Origin: Paragorgia papillata
Lineage: Eukaryota; Cnidaria; Anthozoa; Scleralcyonacea; Coralliidae
NCBI GenBank assembly: GCA_035771165.1
Contig: JAWNZC010000265.1
Span: 907,001-971,000 of the forward strand
Reading direction: 5' to 3'
DNA length: 64,000 bases
Shown here: piece by piece, positions 53,901 through 62,400 of the stretch
How positions within the stretch are numbered: position 1 is the first letter of the stretch
How the letters are laid out: every line of letters starts with the position of its first letter
The notes under the pieces: generated by a model
What the model was told of the DNA's origin: nothing
The model's input: only the letters and a program-made list of their open reading frames with translations
Database searches by the model: none
Translations under genes and position numbers: made by a program

Positions 53901-55157
53901 CGTCACAGTGAAAGAATGTTCCAACCTCACAGAAATGGATGGAAAAGGAGCAGCAAGTAAGATTCCCCCACATATAATCAAGCGCTGAAGCGCATTCACC
54001 TATAAACAAAAGTTCAAGAGTATGTACTCTATGCTTCCTAAACAGTGACGTTTGCATATCAAATGTATCACATTACACCAAGCTCGCGCATGTAACTACC
54101 ACTTTTTATTACATTGCTTATACGTGGCGGTTATATACTATCAACCGTTATAGCGGTTAGCAACCTTGTAGCTACCCTGCGAGCAGAGCCTTCTTTTCTG
54201 GCTTATTTCTTCACTGAGAGAGAGGAAGAAAAGAAAGCTCTGCCGTATTCGTGGCTGCATGTTCCCATTGCGCATGCATGTCAGTTGCTTACAATCTCAA
54301 ACCCAGCCCAAATCAGAGCACAAAACAAAACAAAACAAAACAAAACAAAACAAAACAAAACAAAACAAAACAAAACAAAACAAAACAAAACAAAACAAAA
54401 CAAAACAAGAACCTGTTAAACAGGTTATACTTCGCCTTAAATCTTGGACGAAGCCAAACACGAATACAGCAGAGCCTAATTATTTTCTTCCTCTCTCTCA
54501 GCGAAGAAATAAGGAAACAAAGGCTCTGCTCGCAGGGTACCTTGTAGTGCGAAAACGTTATATAACAAACAGATTACATTTTCCATGCTTTCATGTGTAC
54601 TGTAATACATCACAGATGACGTCACAGTGTGTAAAGAACAAAAAAGTACGACATAAGATGAAGTCGAGTGACGTAAATGTTGTTCTTTACACACTGAGTT
54701 TGAAGAAAAGAAGTTGAAAATTTAATTCATATAATTCAATTTAGATCCATACGTCAAGATCGAGGCATTCGATGGCACAGATCGATTCTTTCAAGAAACA
54801 ACAGACACAAAACGCAAGACATTGTTTCCAGTTTTCAATGAAATATTTGAATTCAATCTTGTAAACCAACAAAAGAAAACGGTTTGTTTAATTATAAGTG
54901 TGAAACACCGTCCAAATTGGGGTGGAAAGAAATCAATTATTGGTCAACTCAGTTTTAGTTTTCGATCAATTGGTGAAGAATTATCGCATTGGAAAACAAC
55001 ATTATCGAGTGGTAAAGACGTTTCAATGATGCACAATCTTCGTGCTGCTGTTGAAATGCCAAGAAAACATCGTAAACTATCACGAGGAGGAGAAATTGTT
55101 GATGTACTTACAGATGAAGAAAATCTCTCAGAAACCGAAGACGATCGTTTGCTTTGA
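47709..55157 (+). CDS. synaptotagmin-like tandem C2 membrane protein (6 coding exons, 472 aa)
   Basis: Coding exons: 47709-47937, 50429-50676, 51066-51112, 52883-53249, 53842-53956, 54745-55157. All have AG/GT borders and phases that join to one 472-residue frame. Residues about 15-33 form a hydrophobic signal peptide. Residues 34-85 are a short Thr/Ser-rich luminal part with NET and NVT glycosylation sites. Residues 86-109 are a membrane helix ending in CCC, then a Lys-rich linker with LPKFKMPKLK. C2A spans about 162-290 and C2B about 302-455. The C2A opening SLKFSLFYEKKTGELYINIK and the C2B end HWKTTLSSGKDVSMMHNL match synaptotagmin layout. Most calcium-ligand Asp residues are missing, so calcium-independent membrane or protein binding in trafficking is inferred. 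Closest vertebrate paralogue was not decided. Confidence 0.88.
48430..48628. mobile_element. element H copy 2 with inverted duplicate
   Basis: TAACGTTTCGAGCGAAAGCC is followed head-to-head by GGCCTTCGCTCGAAACGTTA, then TTCGGCAGTATATCTAACC and CTACGCAGCACGCTACTTTT. In intron 1 of the synaptotagmin-like gene. Confidence 0.78.
48972..49435. mobile_element. fold-back element with about 140-bp arms
   Basis: GCCGAGTTACCCGCC is mirrored by GGCGGGTAACTCGGC. Inside, arms 49012-49151 and 49261-49399 (GGTGTCACGGTCTCAG / CTGAGACCGTGACACC and CATGGAAACCATACTTTTA reversed) surround a spacer of about 110 nt. Confidence 0.85.
49436..49890. repeat. GGGTAACTCG-rich repeats and element H copy 3
   Basis: Several copies of GGGTAACTCGNC and CATATAAACACTC occur at 49430-49530 and 49740-49890, including an about 60-bp direct duplication. 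Element H sequence (TTCGCTCGAAACGTTAGA to CTACGCAGCACGCTAC) lies at 49577-49712. Confidence 0.75.
49891..50428. other. end of intron 1 of the synaptotagmin-like gene
   Basis: AT-rich; no exon, RNA gene or clear repeat was recognised. Confidence 0.3.
50429..50676 (+). CDS. synaptotagmin-like exon 2: membrane helix and polybasic linker
   Basis: Acceptor TATTTTAG, donor GTAAGT. Encodes AAIGLIVGVSIAVLIIIFIC, then CC, IKRNKKKKGG, and Lys/Phe/Pro repeats likely to contact acidic lipid. Confidence 0.9.
51066..51112 (+). CDS. synaptotagmin-like exon 3: first C2A strand
   Basis: Acceptor TTATCAG, donor GTAAGT. Encodes KNIGSLKFSLFYEKK, the classic 'G-L-F-S-L-Y' opening of a synaptotagmin C2A. Confidence 0.88.
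51113..51872. other. intron 3 of the synaptotagmin-like gene, first part
   Basis: No exon seen. Contains a dispersed-repeat phrase GCCAGACGATTTTACTTG at 51757-51775. The 83-codon frame at 51238-51489 shows no family resemblance. Confidence 0.35.
51873..52186. mobile_element. 314-bp MITE, ends TCCCATGACACACCCAAAAT
   Basis: The left 20 bp are mirrored exactly at the right end (ATTTTGGGTGTGTCATGGGA). The plus-strand 96-codon frame inside has no family resemblance. Confidence 0.82.
52337..52491. repeat. 155-bp hairpin element
   Basis: TAATAACATGACTTGAGG mirrors CCTCAAGTCATGTTATTA; inner arms include CCCCTTTGCCTCGGGAAGAT and its reverse, with a GGGCCTGCGGCCC centre. Confidence 0.88.
52496..52780. 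repeat. second hairpin element in tandem
   Basis: Outer arms TGATCGCCGAGG / CCGAGGCGATCA; the inner region has repeated AATTTTCCCGTGCAT / ATGCACGGGAAAATTAGAAG inversions. It begins 5 bp after the previous hairpin. Confidence 0.8.
52883..53249 (+). CDS. synaptotagmin-like exon 4: C2A domain
   Basis: Acceptor TTTTTTCTAG, donor GTAAGT. Holds GELYINIKSAENL through the loop 3 segment CYVFDENRISPRDFIGVATL. Loop 1, usually with two Asp, reads NLSLKSSAFVSFNFVQVELD and has none in the ligand positions. Confidence 0.92.
53250..53841. other. intron 4 of the synaptotagmin-like gene
   Basis: No exon or structured repeat recognised. Confidence 0.3.
53842..53956 (+). CDS. synaptotagmin-like exon 5: C2B start
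   Basis: Acceptor AATCCTAG, donor GTAAGA. Encodes GDILLSFRWNPRDEIFHVTV and ECSNLTEMDGKGAA; a single loop 1 Asp is retained. Confidence 0.92.
54172..54538. mobile_element. 367-bp element with 9-bp target duplication, Mutator-like size
   Basis: Direct repeats ACCTTGTAG at 54163-54171 and 54539-54547 flank inverted ends ACCCTGCGAGCAGAGCC / GGCTCTGCTCGCAGGGT. Subterminal arms with CTGAGAGAGAGGAAGAAAA are also inverted. The centre holds (AAAAC)n. A 9-bp duplication is typical of Mutator-like elements, so that is the inferred group. In intron 5 of the synaptotagmin-like gene. Confidence 0.82.
54321..54408. repeat. (AAAAC)n microsatellite
   Basis: About 17 AAAAC units inside the 367-bp element; the KQNKT-type translated runs are artefacts. 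Confidence 0.95.
54745..55157 (+). CDS. synaptotagmin-like exon 6: C2B remainder and stop
   Basis: Acceptor CAATTTAG, stop TGA at 55155. NPYVKIEAF replaces the usual SDPYVKI. Loop 3 (SVKHRPNWGGKKSIIGQL) lacks the D-x-D ligands. The acidic C-terminus ends SETEDDRLL. Confidence 0.93.
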
Positions 55158-56402
55158 AAAATTAATTTTGTTTAAGCATGCTGGATTGCATGCATGGTTG
55201 TGATGGACTTGGATCCAGTCCGTCTCTCTGAATGCATTCCAGTATGAATTTAAACGAGCCAGGAATTATGGGAAGTGTGCGAGGGAAGGAGAAAGAGACG
55301 GACTTAGCGAGAGGGATCATGGACTGGGTTCATCTCTATTATTTAACGCAACAAAAACTCCAATTAGATTCGAAATATTGCAGGTGTACCTGCGCGTCTT
55401 TTACGCACAGTGTCTCTCCTCGTGACTCTCCTTGCTTGCTTAAACTGCTGCCCATAATGCTTTTAGTGTTATGCCTTTGGAGACTGACGTGTCCCAGTTG
55501 ATCTGTTGTGATGGGTGTTTATTTCAGGAACCAATTAGTAAACGTAATTTTATATTGATACAATCTGATTAGATAATACATACATTTATATTGTTGTTTT
55601 TAAGAAACTTAGCTTGTTTTTTAATGTAGAAATAATTTTTGATGCCAAAGAACAAGAGCTTCATCTGTCTGTGACAAAGATAATTAAAACAAATGAGATT
55701 CAAAAATATCGCCAGATTAGAAAAAGCATTCTCCGCATATTTACTTTTTTATTGTTTTATAATTTACTTTTAACCATTAGAGTACCCCTATTGAAAAGTG
55801 AAATTGTCTGGCGTTAGCCAAAGTAAAATACTAGCTAGAGTATAGGTGCTTGCTACTGAAAGGGTTAAAGTGCTTATGCAGCGAAAATGAAGTTCAAAAG
55901 AAACTCTTATTTGAGAAAAGGTTTGAATTTATAAAATGGACGTTTACAGTTCGTCCTTATCTCACTATATAGGCCCATCTGTTTGGTAACAGAAAATACC
56001 TTCCGGTTATAAGCCCCCCGGATATAAGCCCATCCTATGAGCACCTTTTATAGTAAGCAAAACTATGCGATATTAAGCAAAACGTTGAGCAATAAAGTGC
56101 CAACATACCAGTTTGTTGCCTTTCGAAACGTTTTTTCTACCCAAGCGCTTATAAGCCCCCCCGGTTATAAGCCCAGGGCTTATTAGCGGGATTCTGCGAT
56201 ATTGAGATTTGTTTTTCAGTGTAATAAACATACATGAAAGATTTCTAAATTTTGATTGGCTAAGAGCAGTGCAGTTTAAAGGAAATACAGTGCAGAAAAA
56301 AGGAAATACAATGCACATTTTTGAAGCGAAAAGCCAATCAAAAACAAAAACTGAAGAGCCAATCTGGTTCAACAACGGATTCAACCTCGTACCCATCCTG
56401 GT
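55158..56402. other. intergenic after the synaptotagmin-like gene
   Basis: 3' UTR and intergenic DNA; no obvious AATAAA close to the stop. Contains a phrase of the CTGGCGTTAGCC family at 55777-55866, and a repeated GGTTATAAGCCC motif at 56010-56030 and 56150-56180 in the same orientation. Confidence 0.4.
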
Positions 56403-56607
56403 CACAGAATAGAAATATACAACCAGAAGTCCAACTCGCGGTTAAAACTGCCGGGGGAACTTGCCAGGATTGCGTAGGATGGCGTAGGAAATTGCGTAGG
56501 ATCGCGTAGGATGGCGTCGGATGGCGTAAAATATCGCGCCTGCGCATTGAAGAAATGCGGACAAGTTGTCACTCGAGTTGGACTTCTGGTTGTATTTCTA
56601 TTCTGTG
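56403..56607. mobile_element. 205-bp MITE, ends CACAGAATAGAAATA
   Basis: CACAGAATAGAAATA(TA)CAACCAGAAGTCCAACTCG is mirrored at 56574-56607. The centre repeats GCGTAGGATGGCG four to five times. Confidence 0.85.
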
Positions 56608-56787
56608 CCCTTGTACTCGGCCAACACTCGTTTGAACAGGAGGAAACCAGACCCTTGCTGGACCTCTAATACTTTAGATATGAATGATGAGGTTGTCCAG
56701 TATGAATTGTTTTATTTTAAAGATTAATTTATGTAAAAATTAGGTGGTCACGTCAGGCCATAATGTAAAGCAATTACTTTCGTTACA

Positions 56788-56878
56788 ATAGAGCGTTTTC
56801 ACTCACGTGATCGGTGGCCCCATTGGGGTGGTGAAACAATACGAAATATTTGAATAAGAAAGAGCTAATTCCCATACC
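56788..56878 (-). mobile_element. MITE-B, truncated copy 3
   Basis: Retains ATAGAGCGTTTTCACTCACG and CACGTG up to ATTCCCATACC; the half with the duplicated CCATATTGG motif is missing. Confidence 0.85.
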
Positions 56879-57771
56879 ACACCAGTTATTTCTTAAAATA
56901 TCATGCCGTTTAACACATTCGAACAAAGAATTAAAGGAGCAGAAATACGAAAATGACATTAGATGTATATTATGAAATATCAAGTATTAATATGTCTTCA
57001 AACTCGTACAAGAATAGCTTTCTCACTCTTGTTCTCGCCTTTTCAGCTGGCTGTGTTCATCAATAGCCAGCAAAAGGACGTCTGTTTTCTCAACCTATTT
57101 TCATCCCTAGCTTAATTTACTGTATAGTTTCGGACTGCTATACAGTGAATAAAACAACAACGCACTGCACAACAATGGGAAACCATTAAATGCACGTTTA
57201 GTCTGACAAAATAATTTGATAAATAATTTTTTCAAACCTTTTTTCTAGCGCTTCACAGTTAGCTCAAGACGGGCGGCCGTGTAAAAACATTTTGTGGGAA
57301 ACATTTTGTGCAAACCGCGTAAGGGCCTGGAACTTTTTGCCTGGCCTGTGCTCCGAGGGTTTTTCGCCGGGTTCTACGGTTTTCCTCCCTCCGTAAAATC
57401 AACACCTAGGGCTTGGCGGCCTTTGATATGCCTCGACACGGCCACATTGAAAAATCCTTAGGAGTAATTTGCTTGTAAAGTTACACGTTTGATGTATTCT
57501 AATTAAAGACTTTACCTTCCCAGGTGTATCGATAATTGAGGATCTGGGAACTGCCATGGACGATCGCAAGTGCTGGAGGACTGTTGTGCAAGGACTCTCG
57601 GCCAAGGCCGCAAGATGATGATAATGATAAGACCATGTTTTTTACGCATCCGTGGCTCAGCCGGAGGTGTTTAAGGCTTTCAAACTACTACAATAGGTTG
57701 TTTGAACAGAATACTAATTCATTTTCTAAGGGTTCCGGGTTTTTTTATACACACTGTATAGCTAGTTACTG
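56879..57771. other. intergenic with a possible SINE remnant
   Basis: 57340-57632 contains GGTTCTACGGTTTTCCTCC and a (GATGATAAT)-type tail at about 57615, suggesting a decayed SINE. No gene recognised. Confidence 0.4.
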
Positions 57772-58041
57772 CAGGGCCGGATTAAGGGTGCGCGGGGCCC
57801 CTTTCCTATAGTTTCATTTGTGACAAATAATGAACATTGACGGCATCGCTGAGCGGAAGCCAGGAGGAGCCCCTAAACAGGAGGGGGAAGAAATTCGTAC
57901 TGGAACATTTTGCTATTACATTGTAAATAGGATAAAAAATTATGGTTCAATTTTCATCCTTTTGTCTCCACGTCTTTGAAACTCTCTACTATACATGTAT
58001 TAGAGTATAAAGAAATTAAAAGAATAAACTATTTTAAAAAG

Positions 58042-58493
58042 TTAAACTAGTAGACGTTGAGTACAAACAAGTATAAACAGAGAAAATGAGTATAACTGTA
58101 TAAACATGTATATAAAGTGTTTCTCATTCTGTAGAAACCGATTAGGTTTACGGGATTTTAGACGAGCAAAATCATCAATAAGGGCTGATAAGTTTATTTC
58201 TGTTAAAGTTCGTGTTCCACGCTCAGCAGAGTAACGTTGTTTAACCGCTTCTGAGTCATACACGACCGAAACTTATCCTTGATGCGTCTGGATAGTGTCT
58301 TGAGCTTTCGCAAAAACCAAATCGAGCAGCAATACCCGCGTATGCCTCCAGTCACTTCTTTAACTCGGCATCGACATTATCGATGATCACCAAGAACGTA
58401 CCCGTTCTGAACTTGTCGGCAGGACTCTGTTGCAATTCAGGGGCTGATCCTGGCTCATCGTAACGGCGGTTTCTCTGGCGCACGCGCCTTCTG
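58042..58493 (-). pseudogene. degenerate hAT transposase fragment
   Basis: Minus-strand reading gives QRNRRYDEPG, then FRTGTFLVIIDNVDAELKK, a TGA stop, and LEAYAGIAARFGF. A second open piece in another register follows, with SEAVKQRYSAERG and LIDDFARLKSR. The order (RRY-DE, F-x-x-x-x-F-x-x-x-ID, EL, GF) resembles the middle of hAT transposases of the type that end in a dimerisation domain. At least one in-frame stop and one frame change make it inactive, and the catalytic DDE parts are not present. Confidence 0.65.
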
Positions 58494-58769
58494 GGGCCCC
58501 GCTCTTTCTGGGGCCCCGCCCTTTCTGGGGCCCCGCGCCTTCTAGGACCCCGCGCTTTCTGGAGCCCGGCGCTTTCTGGGGCCCCGCGCTTTCTAGGACC
58601 CCGCGCTTTCTGGGGCCCCGCGCTTTCTAGAACCCCGCGCTTTCTGGGGCCCCGCGCTTTCTAGGACCCCGCGCTTTCTGGGGCCCCACGCTTTCTGGGG
58701 CCCCACGCTTTCTAGGACCCCACGCTTTCTGGGGCCCCGCGTTTTCTGGGACCCCGCGCTAAGGCAGCT
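58483..58769. repeat. 17-bp GC-rich minisatellite CTTTCTGGGGCCCCGCG
   Basis: About 17 units, alternating GGGGCCCC and AGGACCCC variants, so many units hold the palindrome GGGGCCCC. Strongly GC-rich in an AT-rich setting; inside the hAT element. Confidence 0.93.
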
Positions 58770-58815
58770 TTTGCCATATGGTTAATCCGGCACTGAGTTA
58801 CTTCGGTCACTAACG

Positions 58816-58935
58816 TATAGATCGTTTTCACTCACATGATCGGTGGCCCCATTGGGGCGGTGAAACAATTATACGAAATATTTGAATAAGAATAGAGCTC
58901 TGCTAAATTCCCATAGGATAAAGAAAAACGATCTA
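58816..58935 (-). mobile_element. MITE-B, internally deleted copy 4
   Basis: Ends TATAGATCGTTTTCACTCAC and AAAAACGATCTA with about 50 bp of interior lost. CACGTG is mutated to CACATG. Lies 20 bp beyond the hAT element. Confidence 0.8.
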
Positions 58936-58939
58936 GACC

Positions 58940-59245
58940 CTATAGACCCCTTTAATAAGTATAGAATACGTAATTTTTACCATATGACGTCAAATTCTTT
59001 TCAATTTTTCTTTTGAATTCTTTTCAATTTCGTTTATTGTCTTAGCTTTTGTATATTTTCAATAGAATTCAAAAGGCTGAAAATGACGTCAAGTGCGGAA
59101 AATGACGTACTCTGTACTTATTAAAAGGGTCTATACTTTTTAACCGAGAGCGTGGTCATTACGAGAAAATATTAGACTGGGAATAGATCCTGACTGACTC
59201 CGGTCTAATATTTTACCGTAATTATAACCACGCTCTCGGTTAATA
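58940..59245. repeat. two adjacent palindromes
   Basis: GACCCCTTTAATAAGTATAG mirrors a segment ending at about 59152 (TACTTATTAAAAGGGTC). Then TAACCGAGAGCGTGGT / ACCACGCTCTCGGTTA at 59139-59242 forms a second hairpin with GGTCTAATATTTT arms. Confidence 0.8.
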
Positions 59246-59285
59246 AGAACCAAAGTTACCTAGATAAGATAGTAACTGATATTGA

Positions 59286-59291
59286 TTTATT
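59286..59291 (-). terminator. polyadenylation signal AATAAA of the zinc transporter
   Basis: TTTATT on the plus strand reads AATAAA on the minus strand, 22 nt beyond the stop codon at 59313-59315. A short 3' UTR is implied. Confidence 0.6.
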
Positions 59292-59312
59292 TAAATGTTT
59301 TATAAATTAGTT

Positions 59313-59473
59313 CTATTCAAGAAGTTCTTCCTCTGTGCTTTGTGCTTGATTGTGGATCTCAAACCAAGACTCAAATTTGTTTTCAACTTGTATACATACA
59401 AATTGTATTTTGTAGTCCACTTTCAGAATATTTGTTGCTGTGTGTAAAACTTCATTTTGATTTGTGTTTTCAT
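59313..59473 (-). CDS. zinc transporter exon e: C-terminus and stop
   Basis: Acceptor AACTTCTAG; encodes ENTNQNEVLHTATNILK and a cytosolic tail ending EEELLE before TAG. Confidence 0.93.
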
Positions 59474-62400
59474 CTAGAAGTTGAAGCAGAAAATATCACA
59501 GATAAATGATCTGCTATTTGAGTAACATCAGAGATTATTATTAAAATATAGATACAAATTTTTAAATAACTCTTTCCTAGCTATATATAACGGGCCGTTC
59601 ATATATTGTATGATACCAGGCTAATTTTATATCACGAAAATCTCATTACGACTATTTAAGAAATGCAAAATAACATAAAGCAAGATTGGTTTCGTTTTTC
59701 TGTAAGTATAGCACACAGCGTATTCTAAATTTTTTTGAAGTTAAAAAAGGATTTTCGTGTCAGACAGGAAGTCGGCCCGGTAACGGTAACCAGGCAGGTC
59801 CGGGCTAACCGCCTTAAAACTATAATACCATTAATACAATTTTGTCAAAAAATGTTGGACTTCTATAGATCACTTTCATAAAGGCTTTTACTTTAAATAT
59901 TCTTTTATGTGCATCTAAATGAACCTTTCTGGCCTCGTTATGAAGCAAAGATTCTTTTGAATTGCGGACACACAAACGAGGCGAGAAAGGCTTATTTAGG
60001 GGGCTTTCCATTTACACGGTTAGACCGGTCAGTCCGACCTGGGGTGGTCTGACTGGAAAATTTGGTCCTAATCAAAAGCAAGTCCATTCTGGCCGAACTG
60101 ATCGGTCTAACCTTGTCAATGGATCGTTTTCACTCACGTGATCGGTGACCCCATGGGGGTGGTGAAACAATACGAAATATTTGAATAAGAAAGAGCTAAT
60201 TCCCATACCGTACACCAATATGGCCGCCATTTCATTGTTTTGGTACACCAATATGGCCGCCGTGACGTCAGGTGAAAACGATCTATTGGAAAGCGCCCTA
60301 TGATTCGCATAAAAGAATATTCAAATTAATCGCTATTGTGAAAGTGGTGTATATACTAGTTCGTTTATACTTATATTCTATGGTGGTCTGTCATGTATGA
60401 AAGATGTCTGATGCAATCTGCGGTAGTTATACAGACTGTGTATAGAGAGCTATCATTTGAATCAAAATAAATTTAAATAAATTTAAAAAATAGGCACGCT
60501 TGGGCATACATATATATACTGCGACAGACTGCTCGGAATGTGATCGGAAAAACCGAAGAATATTCTTTTGTTACTTAACTAACATCGGTGAAAACCTTGC
60601 ATGCCGACATAGTATATACTCGCATGCGCAGTAGATACAAGAACAATATTGAAAGATAACATACCAATCTGTAAATGCACATTTGCTGCTAAAAGATCAA
60701 TTGTTAACGACCATAAACGAAGACTATGTACTTGTCTTACTCCTGATATATCTTCAAGAGAATTTTTTACTTCGTCATATGTGAATTGCATCGGAACACC
60801 TAAAGTCAAAGTTTTATGAATAAAAAATGCGTAAATTAGCTATTTATATGACACTGACTAGTACATTTATTCAAAAGTTCTCCTGATCTATACATTTAAT
60901 GCGTCACTATATTAAAATTATTAACTAAAAAACGTTTTATCGTCTCCCAAAAAGGATGGTGGCACTTACCTTCCAAAAATACTTTCACAATATCTTTAAA
61001 TACATTTAAACTCACGAGAACTGACATCGTAGAAAAAATTAAGGTACAAATGGGATCAGCAACGATAAGATCGGGCTAAAAAACAAGAAATTATTGTAGA
61101 ATATATTCATACGTATTAATTTGTTTAATATGTCAGTTAGGGTATGGTGAAGAGAATGATAACAATTATTAATTTAACAAGGGGTGGTAATGATGATCAA
61201 GATTAGGATGATCATTGATCAATGATAAGGATCATCATGCACCAATGATAATGATGATCAATGATGATAATGATCAATGAAGATAATGATGATGATTAAT
61301 GATGATGATCGATGAAGATCAATGATGATAATAATCAATGATGATAATGATCAATAACGGTGATGAGCAATGATGATGATTAATGGTGATGATCGATGAT
61401 CAAAGATGATAATAATCAATGATGATGATCAATATCGATGATGATGATCAATAACCATAATCATAACAATCATATTGATTATTGTTATAAAAAAAATACT
61501 CGTTACAAAAAGTTGCAAATATTCTCTCCAAGTGTCAACTTGTATTCTACCTAAAAACTTCCACTTACCCTATAATTAATAATAATAGCAGCTATTAATA
61601 AACCTAAAGTACACAACGTGTCTCCTAAAATATGAATAAAAGCTGCTCTTATATTAATGTTCTGCACTTGACTTGCTTGATGTTTTGTTCCACCGTGAGA
61701 ATGACCGTGAGAATGACCATGAGATCCACTTCCAGGAACAACTAGAATTAAACCCATTCTAAAAGAAAAATATTACTATGAAAATTGTTTAATCATTGAG
61801 AACTACAAATATAGTCAAACTTGCAGTATTAAGCTGACCTCCAGTACTATCAAATATATATTATTTTCGTAAATGTTGTTATTATTACAATATCTGTGTT
61901 AAGGCTAGTTTCCACTCAGGAAAATCTTCCGCAGGATAGGAACGGACAGGAAAGTTTTCTTTGTGTTAAAGTCATTAGTTCCGACCGAGAGCTCACAAGT
62001 CAAAGAAAATTTCCATGTCTGTTCCTGTCCTGAGGAAAATTTTCCTGAGCGGAAACCAGCCTATATAAAGGGGATACTGTTTGGAATTTTTCATGTAATA
62101 ACCAGTTAACTTTTGGTTTAATCAAAATTAACGCAGGCTTTGAAGAAACCAGCTGAGAAGAAAGATTATGCATGGGAGCATATAACTAGATAACAAGGAT
62201 AATGTAAGGATAATGTCGTAAAAAAGTGGTACTTTACATGTAACGCGTGAAACATATTTGATGCCATGGATATATTTTAAATCACTTGCTCATAAAGAAT
62301 AAAGTGCAGTAATCTGACGGTACCGAAAAACATGGCGGCGGTACATTTAACCACAATGCTTTGCGACCTCAAATCAGCTCAAATAACAACTAAACATTGT

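Larger units (their letters stand above)
57772..58795 (-). mobile_element. hAT-superfamily element (1,024 bp), 8-bp target duplication
   Basis: Ends CAGGGCCGGATTAA / TTAATCCGGCACTG. Flanks AGTTACTG (57764-57771) and AGTTACTT (58796-58803) match at 7 of 8 positions, as expected for the 8-bp hAT duplication. It contains a broken transposase fragment on the minus strand and a GC-rich minisatellite near the right end. Non-autonomous. Confidence 0.85.
59866..60351. mobile_element. MITE-A copy 2, interrupted by two nested insertions
   Basis: Outer ends TAGATCACTTTCATAA and TTGTGAAAGTGGTGTA match the uninterrupted copy at 41394-41566 in the opposite orientation. The element is split at about 60000-60300 by MITE-C, which is itself split by MITE-B at 60118-60287. 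Lies in the last intron of the zinc transporter. Confidence 0.85.

Noticed and set aside
54114..54717. Three overlapping ORFs with KQNKT-type runs
   Set aside because: Created by the AAAAC microsatellite within a transposon in an intron.
55232..55501. 89-codon ORF after the synaptotagmin-like stop codon
   Set aside because: No domain, no splice context and no resemblance to a known family; likely 3' UTR or intergenic chance frame.
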